Assembly (NCBI GenBank): GCA_945896765.1
Contig: CAMDEL010000091.1
Coordinates: 1-6,451, forward strand
DNA from: Singulisphaera sp. GP187
GTDB taxonomy: Bacteria > Planctomycetota > Phycisphaerae > Phycisphaerales > SM1A02
Direction: 5' to 3'
DNA: 6,451 nt
In this document: piece by piece, positions 1-5,546 of the stretch
Numbering within the stretch: position 1 is the stretch's first letter
Layout: each line of letters starts with the position of its first letter
The notes under the pieces: generated by a model
Told to the model about the DNA's origin: nothing
Seen by the model: the letters and a program-made list of their open reading frames with translations, nothing else
Database searches by the model: none
Translations under genes and position numbers: made by a program

Positions 1-990
1 ACGCAGGCACTTGGCGACGATTCCTGAAAGTTCCTCATCGACTTCTGATGTCGTTGATCGAACATCTGGCGCATCAATATCACAAACGACTCGCGCAGCT
101 TCGTGAACGGAAAGTGCTCGAACATCATGCGGATATGTTCCAGAAATCAATTCGAAGAGAATCACTCCGAGTGCATAGACATCCGCTCGCTGATCGATCT
201 TGCGTGGATCGCCAGCAAATTGTTCCGGGCTCATGTACTGCATCGTTCCGACGAGTTGGCCAGTCTGCGTTTGCACTGCTGTCATCTCAGAATCATTTCC
301 AAGACATCGCGCGACACCAAAGTCGATCACTTTTGGGGATCCATTTACCGCAACTAAAATATTCGCTGGCTTCAAGTCACGATGGACAATTCCCATTCGG
401 TGAGCATGACCAATCGCATCGCTGATCTCCGCAACAATGCTGAGCCTTTCGCGAAGACCGAGGTGCTTGTTGTCACACCACATGGTGAGTTCCTGAGCAT
501 TTGAGATGTATTCCATCGCAAACCACGGAACAGCTCCCTCGCCATCGTCATACATTCCACTTGCATAAAAAGATGCGATTGCAGGATGATCGAGTTTCTT
601 CATCACTTCTGCTTCACGAGCGAATCGTTGGATAGCGATCTGACTCGTCACTGCTCGACCAAGAACTTTCATCGCAACTTCGCGAGTTGCTTCAGTTGTG
701 CTTCGCGCGAGATAGACGCGCCCCATGCCGCCACTCCCAATCAATTTTTCGATGCGGTACTCACCCAGAATTTGATTCAAGAGCGCATCAGCAAGACGAC
801 TTGGAGTTTCTGCCGGCGGATGTTCTGCGTGCGTCAGATGTGCACTGTGCTCAGTGAGCAAGCGCTTGACTTCCGCGAGGACTTGCTCGTCAATAGTTTG
901 CGTAGCGACCCATGACGCTGGATCAGGTGTTCCGCCACGAATGGCTTCTTCGAAGAGTCGCTGCGCTTGATCACGCTGCGCGGGATTCAT
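1..990 (-). CDS. Serine/threonine protein kinase, PknB-like (partial, C-terminus beyond window)
   Basis: The reading frame is open from ATG 990 to the left edge and gives the first 330 residues. Residues 1-75 match the short helical leader that often precedes the kinase domain in planctomycete and acidobacterial kinases (RLFEEAI... EVKRLLTEH). The Hanks-type domain starts near residue 78. Visible motifs are the glycine loop GSGGMGRVY (85-93), the ATP-anchoring lysine K108 in VAMK, the helix-C glutamate E126 or E128, the catalytic loop HRDLKPAN (203-210; D205, K207, N210), DFG (223-225), SPE in place of APE (254-256) and DVYALG (270-275). HRD arginine is present, so activation-loop phosphorylation is likely. 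All catalytic residues are intact, so the enzyme should phosphorylate Ser/Thr of unknown targets. The missing C-terminus usually carries a membrane helix and TPR, WD40 or other sensor repeats, but none is visible here. It diverges from the small membrane protein gene 36 bases away. Confidence 0.96.
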   Translation of the reverse strand, partial: MNPAQRDQAQRLFEEAIRGGTPDPASWVATQTIDEQVLAEVKRLLTEHSAHLTHAEHPPAETPSRLADALLNQILGEYRIEKLIGSGGMGRVYLARSTTEATREVAMKVLGRAVTSQIAIQRFAREAEVMKKLDHPAIASFYASGMYDDGEGAVPWFAMEYISNAQELTMWCDNKHLGLRERLSIVAEISDAIGHAHRMGIVHRDLKPANILVAVNGSPKVIDFGVARCLGNDSEMTAVQTQTGQLVGTMQYMSPEQFAGDPRKIDQRADVYALGVILFELISGTYPHDVRALSVHEAARVVCDIDAPDVRSTTSEVDEELSGIVAKCLR

Positions 991-997
991 AGGTGCA

Positions 998-1003
998 AGA
1001 ATA
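998..1003 (-). promoter_or_regulatory. -10 hexamer TATTCT of the kinase gene (leaderless)
   Basis: On the minus strand TATTCT is followed by seven bases (TGCACCT) and then ATG 990. Transcription would start at or next to the A of the start codon. No Shine-Dalgarno sequence is seen between them and no convincing -35 box lies upstream. The call rests on the same spacing recurring at the other genes of the window. Confidence 0.5.
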
Positions 1004-1013
1004 GCCCAATGTG

Positions 1014-1019
1014 TATTCT
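1014..1019 (+). promoter_or_regulatory. -10 hexamer TATTCT of the small membrane protein gene (leaderless)
   Basis: TATTCT is followed by seven bases (GTGCAGC) and then GTG 1027. Hexamer and spacing are identical to those of the divergent kinase promoter, whose -10 lies only 10 bases away. The two promoters must share DNA upstream of their -10 boxes. This is the main reason for choosing GTG 1027 over ATG 1009, because that ATG lies upstream of the hexamer and would not be transcribed from this site. Confidence 0.45.
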
Positions 1020-1026
1020 GTGCAGC

Positions 1027-1332
1027 GTGAAAGTCTTATTGATCATCGTGGGTGCGATGGGCGCCCTCCTCTTTGCGCGCGCAGCCAAGTTCGGTCCGAT
1101 GGAGAGCGAACCGCTCAGTGTGATCATCGCATGGGCGATTTCGATCGCTGCACTCATCAGCGCAGTCTGGCTGGCAAAGCTGAAGTTTGCTGCATGGGCT
1201 GCGATTTTCGGCGCGATGGCGATTGTCATGAATGTGGTCGCACCAATTCACCTGCAACAAAATTGGATCGTGCCGATGAATATCGTCTGCGGAGTTTTAT
1301 GCGCAGCGTGCGTGGTGCGGAACTGGGAGTGA
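1027..1332 (+). CDS. Small four-helix membrane protein, possibly DUF6804-like
   Basis: A 101-residue, strongly hydrophobic protein with four predicted membrane helices at about residues 3-19, 30-50, 55-72 and 81-97, short loops and no large soluble part. The stretch from helix 3 to the following loop (W57... FGAMAIVMN, then APIHLQQNW) resembles the pattern of DUF6804-type small membrane proteins, where a helix ends in an N-P-[IV]-x-P-I-H-L element followed by a Trp. This is from memory and is tentative, and no function is known. Start choice: ATG 1009 adds six residues (MCILCS) and an ATG at 967 would overlap the kinase gene. GTG 1027 has a -10 hexamer seven bases upstream and places the first lysine directly before helix 1. 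The gene ends 34 bases before the stop of the convergent propeller gene. Confidence 0.72.
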   Translation: MKVLLIIVGAMGALLFARAAKFGPMESEPLSVIIAWAISIAALISAVWLAKLKFAAWAAIFGAMAIVMNVVAPIHLQQNWIVPMNIVCGVLCAACVVRNWE

Positions 1333-1361
1333 CAGTCCAAGACTGGGAATAACAGTCCACC
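1322..1361. repeat. Two-copy 20-bp tandem repeat at the 3' end of the small membrane protein gene
   Basis: Unit 1 (1322-1341) and unit 2 (1342-1361) share an 18-base core, ACTGGGA[G/A]T[G/A]ACAGTCCA, with two differences, both G to A. Unit 1 holds the last codons and TGA stop of the membrane protein gene (reading N-W-E-stop). Unit 2 spells D-W-E-stop (TAA) in another frame because 20 is not a multiple of three. It looks like a recent local duplication. Confidence 0.8.
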
Positions 1362-1377
1362 CCAAGTTAAGGGGCGG
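1357..1377. terminator. Weak hairpin between convergent genes, possible bidirectional terminator
   Basis: The arms CCACCCC (1357-1363) and GGGGCGG (1371-1377) flank a seven-base loop, AAGTTAA. Read on the minus strand all seven pairs form (one G-U), and the loop contains the TAA stop of the propeller gene. Read on the plus strand there is one A-C mismatch, followed by TCAAAGATTTTG. Neither side has a clean T-tract, so termination is only suggested by the position between two convergent genes. Confidence 0.35.
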
Positions 1378-2695
1378 TCAAAGATTTTGTTGAAGCTGGC
1401 GAGGATGCGGAAGTCGCACTCGGACGCGGAGTGGAGTCTGCTGGTGGAAGCATGAATACTAAAGCGCCGCCAGGCATAACCCCTTCGCGCTCACTTTGCG
1501 GACGCGCGATGACAACTCGCCGACCATCAGTGCGAATTCCAACTCCCCATCGTGCTGAAGTCACAGGAACATTTGGTTGAAAGCGAACAGATTCCGCCCA
1601 AGTACCATTATTGTCTTTAGTAAATGCGCCGGCATAACCTGGATTCTTATCACCATTGAGCGCGGTTGGATCGCCAACAATAATTCGACCATCAGTGATT
1701 GCAAGTGAGATTCCCCATCCTAAACCTGGAGTCACATCGATAAGTGGATTCAATTCGCCGTCATAGACCCAACCAGTCTCGCCACGCCGATATACCAAGA
1801 CTGCCGAACCCTGACCAGAAACCTGGGACATTCTTACAGCGACAACCGAATCGCTCGATGCGATGGTCGAGCCAAATCCAAGATAATCCAAGCGATCAGG
1901 TGGCGGCTTCAATTCGCCATCAATTGCCCACATTCCATCGGAGTTCATGCGGTAGATGACGACGACCGCATCGCCACCGACGACTAAATCTTGATGCGGC
2001 GCAGCCGTGATTGCCTTTGGACATCCGATGACAATCTGGTTTGGAGTCATGGAAAGTGCCGCACCGAAAAATGTTGGCTTGAGCGAATCACGACCTTGGA
2101 GAAATCCAAGACCCTTCCAACCATCAACACCTCGCTTGAAAAGAAAAACTTTTGGAGATGGATTGACAGTTCGAGGTTTCTCGCCAAGCACTCGCATATC
2201 GACCGTTGAAATCGCTGCGAAGACTCCATCCGACACGATGACTCCGCCGAAAGCAGGTTCGGGCAATCCAGTCGGAGGCTCGAGCTTCCCGCTCTGCTTC
2301 CATCCAGAATTTGTTTCGGCAGCTTCGAAAGCAGCGACGGTACTACTTCCACCATCACGACGATCTTCAGAGACGAGCATTATGCTTCCAACCATGGTCA
2401 TACGTTGAAGAACCATCACGCCAGGCTTCACTCCATCGACTGATTGCATCTCACGGAATGGTTTCCATTCGCCTGTAGGTTGAAACACAAATGTTGCGAT
2501 TTGACCGACAGATCCGCCAGCCTTCGATGGATCTGCACCAGTTGCGACGACTCGATCGCCAGAGACGGCGACGACCATTCCAAAGGTCGGAGAAACTGTT
2601 GGCGAAGTCGCATCCAAAATCGCAATCTGACTGATTGTTGGAATAGGCGGAACTGAAAGTGTTGCGCAAACAACGATAGAAAAGAAAGAGAGCAT
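1367..2695 (-). CDS. Secreted FG-GAP-like seven-repeat beta-propeller protein
   Basis: 442 residues. Residues 1-15 or so form a short hydrophobic export signal (no N-terminal lysine or arginine, so atypical). The rest is about seven repeats of 53-64 residues, each opening with [FW]-G followed by a 'sgd.vvvG' strand and closing with an aromatic strand and 'gW... g.L'. Openings are at residues 38 (FG), about 97 (degenerate), 149 (FG), 210 (FG), 274 (FG), 327 (WG) and 383 (WG). Seven repeats suit a closed seven-bladed propeller. The sequence resembles the FG-GAP/integrin-alpha N-terminal type found in many planctomycete exported proteins, but lacks clear calcium-binding DxDxDG loops. The last 24 residues are a Ser/Thr/Pro/Ala-rich tail with no sorting motif. 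Binding partner and function are unknown. ATG 2695 is used because an ATG eight bases upstream (2703) is in another frame and this one follows a -10 hexamer at the spacing seen elsewhere here. Confidence 0.88.
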   Translation of the reverse strand: MLSFFSIVVCATLSVPPIPTISQIAILDATSPTVSPTFGMVVAVSGDRVVATGADPSKAGGSVGQIATFVFQPTGEWKPFREMQSVDGVKPGVMVLQRMTMVGSIMLVSEDRRDGGSSTVAAFEAAETNSGWKQSGKLEPPTGLPEPAFGGVIVSDGVFAAISTVDMRVLGEKPRTVNPSPKVFLFKRGVDGWKGLGFLQGRDSLKPTFFGAALSMTPNQIVIGCPKAITAAPHQDLVVGGDAVVVIYRMNSDGMWAIDGELKPPPDRLDYLGFGSTIASSDSVVAVRMSQVSGQGSAVLVYRRGETGWVYDGELNPLIDVTPGLGWGISLAITDGRIIVGDPTALNGDKNPGYAGAFTKDNNGTWAESVRFQPNVPVTSARWGVGIRTDGRRVVIARPQSEREGVMPGGALVFMLPPADSTPRPSATSASSPASTKSLTAP

Positions 2696-2701
2696 GCTTT
2701 C

Positions 2702-2707
2702 ATTCTA
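2702..2707 (-). promoter_or_regulatory. -10 hexamer TAGAAT of the propeller gene (leaderless)
   Basis: On the minus strand TAGAAT is followed by six bases (GAAAGC) and ATG 2695, with no ribosome-binding site. The hexamer is also one arm of a perfect inverted repeat (2702-2717). The surrounding DNA is AT-rich compared with the coding regions. Confidence 0.5.
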
Positions 2708-2717
2708 CACTTAGAAT
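2702..2717. repeat. Perfect inverted repeat ATTCTA-CACT-TAGAAT in the divergent promoter region
   Basis: Two six-base arms (2702-2707 and 2712-2717) are separated by CACT. The left arm is the -10 hexamer of the propeller gene when read on the minus strand, and the right arm is the same hexamer on the plus strand, 45 bases before the toroid gene. It may be an operator, a pair of mirror-image -10 boxes or chance in AT-rich DNA. Confidence 0.55.
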
Positions 2718-2749
2718 AATTTTATAAATCAGATGTCCAATGCACGCCC

Positions 2750-2755
2750 TATAAT
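2750..2755 (+). promoter_or_regulatory. Consensus -10 hexamer TATAAT of the toroid gene (leaderless)
   Basis: A perfect TATAAT is followed by CAGAAT and then ATG 2762, so the predicted +1 is the start codon itself. No Shine-Dalgarno sequence and no TTGACA-like -35 box are seen at 16-18 bases spacing. This is the strongest of the six hexamers. Confidence 0.62.
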
Positions 2756-2761
2756 CAGAAT

Positions 2762-4162
2762 ATGAATAAATTGCCTTGTTTATTGACAATTGGGCTCGCC
2801 TCGATCTGCTTTGCGGCTTTTGATGATGGCGCGATAAAGCAAGGCCCGCTTGCCGAGCCGACCGTTCCACTTGATGCTCGAGTCGCCAAAGCAAAAGTAA
2901 CCGAACAAAATTTGCCGGCGCTTCCAAGTGTGATCGTGCAACCTCTGCCGGCGATTCATCGAATCAGTATCGAAGCAAAAGAAGTTCCATGCTCGGCGAA
3001 ATCGTGGGCAGATGCTCGGCGTGCGATTGATCTTGGACTCGCTCGACTTCGATCGACGCAGGATCCCAGTGGCGGATGGATGATCGAAAAGCCTGCCGTT
3101 GGAACGGATCAAAAGAAACCGTCGAGCGCAGCTGCGACAGCGGTCACCGCGCTTGGAATGAAAGCTTTCGCACAAACAGATAAGACTCCTGCGAATGATC
3201 CGTCTGCGAAAAAGGCGCGTGACTTTGTGCGAGAGCGAGTTGGTGGCATTGGCACTCAATTCAATCCTGATTCAGAAGGCGGCCTTGCAAATTATGTTGC
3301 CTGCGCAGTCACAAGTGGCCTTGCTGCCGTGGATGATCCTTCCGATCGACCATTGATCGAGATAAGCGTCGAGTGGCTGACGAAACAACAGTGGGATCAA
3401 AGTGAAGGCGTTTCGCCGCGCATGGATTGGTTTGGTGGAAGCGGTTATGGAAAGTGGGGACGACCGGACTTGTCCAATACACAATTGATGCTTGATGCGC
3501 TGCATGATGCCCAAATTTCACCCGAAGATCCTGCAGTTCAGCGCGCGATTGTGTTTTTGAGTCGCACGCAGAATCTTCAGCAGACAAACTCTGCCGCGTG
3601 GGCGCAAGCGGGTGCGAATGATGGAGGCTTTATATATACCCCTGCCAATGGCGGCGAAAGTTTTTCAAGCGAAGCCGAAGGACAAGGGCGATATGGCGAA
3701 AAGATTCCAGAGGGACAACCACGATCACTCAAGAGTTATGGCTCGATGACATATGCAGGTTTCAAGAGTTTGCTTTATGCCGGACTTTCCAGCGACGATC
3801 CTCGCGTACGCGCCGCATACGATTGGATTCGCAAGCACTGGACATTTGCTGAAAATCCTGGTGTTGGCCAACAAGGATATTTTTATTATGTCCATGCTCT
3901 TTCACGCGCACTCTTGGCAGCGCGACAAGATGTGGTGACTGATGTCACGGGTGCTGAACATCCGTGGCGTGATGAATTAATCGCGGCACTCGTCGCGAAA
4001 CAAAAACCAGATGGCTCGTGGGTGAATGAATCCTCACGGTGGGAAGAGGCAGATCACGATCTCTGCACGATCTATTCTCTGCTTGCACTCGAAGAAGCGA
4101 TCAAACCTGCGCGACCGTCGACGCCGACAACACCGATGACGCCGCTGACGCCGAAACAGTAA
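2762..4162 (+). CDS. Secreted prenyltransferase/squalene-oxidase-repeat (alpha/alpha-toroid) protein
   Basis: 466 residues with a signal peptide at 1-18 (K3, hydrophobic core, likely cut after C-F-A). Residues 30-80 look like a disordered linker. The rest is helical with QW-like repeat signatures: QDPSGGWM (100-107), ANDGGF (285-290) and KQKPDGSW (413-420). Other family-like stretches are GSGYGKWGRPDLSNTQ (226-241) and YGSMTYAGFKSLLYAGL (326-342). These belong to the squalene-cyclase/prenyltransferase toroid fold. The DxDD protonation motif of squalene-hopene cyclases is absent and the export signal would place it outside the cytoplasm, so a triterpene cyclase role is unlikely. Similar exported proteins are common in planctomycetes and their job is not known. 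The C-terminus is a Thr-Pro tail from a 9-bp repeat and overlaps the end of ctaA. ATG 2762 directly follows a TATAAT box. Confidence 0.88.
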   Translation: MNKLPCLLTIGLASICFAAFDDGAIKQGPLAEPTVPLDARVAKAKVTEQNLPALPSVIVQPLPAIHRISIEAKEVPCSAKSWADARRAIDLGLARLRSTQDPSGGWMIEKPAVGTDQKKPSSAAATAVTALGMKAFAQTDKTPANDPSAKKARDFVRERVGGIGTQFNPDSEGGLANYVACAVTSGLAAVDDPSDRPLIEISVEWLTKQQWDQSEGVSPRMDWFGGSGYGKWGRPDLSNTQLMLDALHDAQISPEDPAVQRAIVFLSRTQNLQQTNSAAWAQAGANDGGFIYTPANGGESFSSEAEGQGRYGEKIPEGQPRSLKSYGSMTYAGFKSLLYAGLSSDDPRVRAAYDWIRKHWTFAENPGVGQQGYFYYVHALSRALLAARQDVVTDVTGAEHPWRDELIAALVAKQKPDGSWVNESSRWEEADHDLCTIYSLLALEEAIKPARPSTPTTPMTPLTPKQ

Positions 4163-5486
4163 GTCGCCTCCACCACGCTGCAATCATCACGCTTGTTGCC
4201 AACAGCAAGGCGCCAGTTGATTGATGCAAACTTGTGAAGACGACTTCTGAGATTGGAATCTCAGCGGTCTTGCGAGTAATGACCAGCACCAACGCGCCGA
4301 TGCCGAAAGCAACCTGAATCCCAACAAGCATCAGAATGCCGTGACCAAGTTGTGGAATCGGACGCAGAAATTTCGGAATGCTCATCGCACGCATTCCAAC
4401 CATAAGCGTACTGATCAATGCGACTGCCGCCCAAGTCAGATGCAGATGCATCGCCCACTTTGGATATGTCGGCGGACCATCTAGAACTGGAATTTGATAG
4501 TGGCGATACATCGCGCCAGAGATCAGTTGCATAAGAAGAATCACCACGAGCGCAGCGCTCAATACTCGACCCTTGGATGCAGCACCATCAAGCGGAACAA
4601 AATCACCTTTCCAACGGCGGCCGCAGAGGACAGCGATCAAACAGAATGTTGCAAAGACCATTTGGCCAAAAACTCCGTGCGCAACTGCAAGTGGAACACT
4701 CGGCGCGAGATTGACTGCGTCTTGCGAAAGAGTGATGTGACCAGTGACGCGCAGACCGCCCATCAATCCTTGCACACAAACCATCAGAAATCCGATCACC
4801 GCAAGTGTTCGCACAAGGCGACCACTTTCGAAACGCGCTACGAGCGTCAAGAGTGTGATCGCCGAAAGTCCAACAAGCATTCCATAGAGTCGATGCGCAT
4901 GTTCGTAATACACGCCGCCCTTCATTTGCGAGAGGGGATACAGAAGCATGTTGTGACCAAATGAATTCGGCCAATCTGGAACTGCAAGTCCTGCTTCTAA
5001 TCCTGTGACAAGTCCACCAGTCACGAGCAATAAAAATATTGTCGCTGCAGTGATCGCACCGAACAGCGCAGTCGCGGGAAACTTTGATTGCCAGCGCGAT
5101 CCGCCGCCGCCGACCGCACCGCCGATTGCTGCGCAAATCAAACTTGCGGCATAAAGACCGCCGACCCAGATCGCCAGCTGAACCCATAGCTCACTGCCAG
5201 TATCACGGCCGAAGAGACTGCCAACAACCAACAAGTTGACCGTTGCAGAAACAAGTCCGATCTTGATGCCTGCGCGTGCGCCATCAGCTCGTGAAGATGT
5301 TGGCGTCAATCGTCCGGCGATCAGCCCTCCGAGGAAAAGCGCGACAAACATGGTTCCAAAGAGAATCTCCCCCGCCAACATTCCTGGGCGCATCATTGCA
5401 ACATAACCAATGGCCCACATCACGACGGTTGTCGCAAATCCAAGCGCGAGATAAAGTCCACGACGATCAGAAGAAGGCTGGTTCAT
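4101..5486 (-). CDS. ctaA: Heme A synthase (COX15/CtaA family) with extra N-terminal four-helix domain
   Basis: Converts heme O to heme A in the cytoplasmic membrane for aa3-type cytochrome c oxidase. 461 residues with twelve predicted helices. The eight-helix COX15/CtaA core begins near residue 137. Its first helix is followed by the typical GGLVTG...AGLAVPDWPNSFG (157-177). The essential E-x-x-H-R is EHAHR (195-199; E195, H198), and the other likely heme-ligand histidines are H270 (VAHG), H347 or H349 (MHLH) and H421 (LHQSTGA). Residues 11-127 form four additional helices ending in a glycine-rich stretch (IGGAVGGGGS), which is not part of usual CtaA proteins of about 300-350 residues. The C-terminus has a 20-residue Ser/Ala tail lying in the overlap with the toroid gene. 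Upstream, AGAAGG sits four bases before ATG 5486, but it overlaps a possible -10 box. It diverges from ctaB, its pathway partner. Confidence 0.93.
   Translation of the reverse strand: MNQPSSDRRGLYLALGFATTVVMWAIGYVAMMRPGMLAGEILFGTMFVALFLGGLIAGRLTPTSSRADGARAGIKIGLVSATVNLLVVGSLFGRDTGSELWVQLAIWVGGLYAASLICAAIGGAVGGGGSRWQSKFPATALFGAITAATIFLLLVTGGLVTGLEAGLAVPDWPNSFGHNMLLYPLSQMKGGVYYEHAHRLYGMLVGLSAITLLTLVARFESGRLVRTLAVIGFLMVCVQGLMGGLRVTGHITLSQDAVNLAPSVPLAVAHGVFGQMVFATFCLIAVLCGRRWKGDFVPLDGAASKGRVLSAALVVILLMQLISGAMYRHYQIPVLDGPPTYPKWAMHLHLTWAAVALISTLMVGMRAMSIPKFLRPIPQLGHGILMLVGIQVAFGIGALVLVITRKTAEIPISEVVFTSLHQSTGALLLATSVMIAAWWRRLTVSASAASSVLSASTVAQV
4121..4156. repeat. Four-copy 9-bp repeat (ACGCCGNNN) inside overlapping gene ends
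   Basis: Four consecutive imperfect units (4121, 4130, 4139, 4148) start ACGCCG or ACACCG. In the plus-strand gene they encode Thr-Pro-X four times. In ctaA on the other strand they encode the Ser/Ala-rich tail. Expansion of such a repeat is a simple way to lengthen both C-termini at once. Confidence 0.75.
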
Positions 5487-5493
5487 TACACCT

Positions 5494-5499
5494 TCTATA
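5494..5499 (-). promoter_or_regulatory. Possible -10 hexamer TATAGA of ctaA, overlapping a Shine-Dalgarno-like AGAAGG
   Basis: On the minus strand TATAGA is followed by seven bases (AGGTGTA) and ATG 5486, matching the spacing of the other genes, though its last base is not the usual T. TAGTAT, three bases further up, is an alternative. AGAAGG (5496-5491) could be a ribosome-binding site four bases from ATG, but only if transcription starts further upstream, inside or near ctaB. Confidence 0.35.
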
Positions 5500-5501
5500 C
5501 T
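5496..5501 (+). promoter_or_regulatory. -10 hexamer TATACT of ctaB, overlapping the ctaA -10
   Basis: TATACT is followed by six bases (AGTTCG), which puts the predicted +1 at 5508, an ATC codon in the ctaB frame. The hexamer overlaps the ctaA hexamer on the other strand within the near-symmetric CTATACTAG, so one site may drive transcription both ways. Confidence 0.42.
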
Positions 5502-5546
5502 AGTTCGATCGAAGACGTCGCGACAATCTCAAACTTAGCTCGGACT

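Noticed and set aside
48..915. Plus-strand open frames across the kinase region (48-425, 586-915)
   Set aside because: The minus strand encodes an uninterrupted kinase domain with every catalytic motif, so these are antisense shadows.
967..1026. Longer starts for the small membrane protein (ATG 967 or ATG 1009)
   Set aside because: ATG 967 would overlap the kinase coding sequence by 24 bases. ATG 1009 lies upstream of the -10 hexamer that fits GTG 1027. ATG 1009 remains possible if a different promoter is used.
2666..2695. Lipoprotein signal (IVVC, residues 7-10) in the propeller protein
   Set aside because: The cysteine is too close to the N-terminus, there is no basic n-region and the lipobox consensus is not met.
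2780..3259. Minus-strand open frame opposite the toroid gene
   Set aside because: Cys/Arg-rich translation without a start signal, opposite a gene with signal peptide and family repeats.
3631..3640. TATATATACC as a promoter
   Set aside because: It lies within the coding sequence of the toroid gene, at Ile-Tyr-Thr codons, with no gene starting downstream.
2762..4162. Squalene-hopene cyclase (shc) assignment
   Set aside because: The protein is short for the family, has a signal peptide and lacks the DxDD catalytic motif.
4190..4207. Hairpin CTTGTTG-CCAA-CAGCAAG as a terminator
   Set aside because: It is inside the ctaA coding sequence, contains a wobble pair and has no T-tract on either side.
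4494..5187. Long open frames opposite or out of frame with ctaA (4494-4964 plus, 4603-5187 minus)
   Set aside because: Their translations are rich in Arg, His, Cys and Ser without any family pattern, while the ctaA frame shows all conserved residues.
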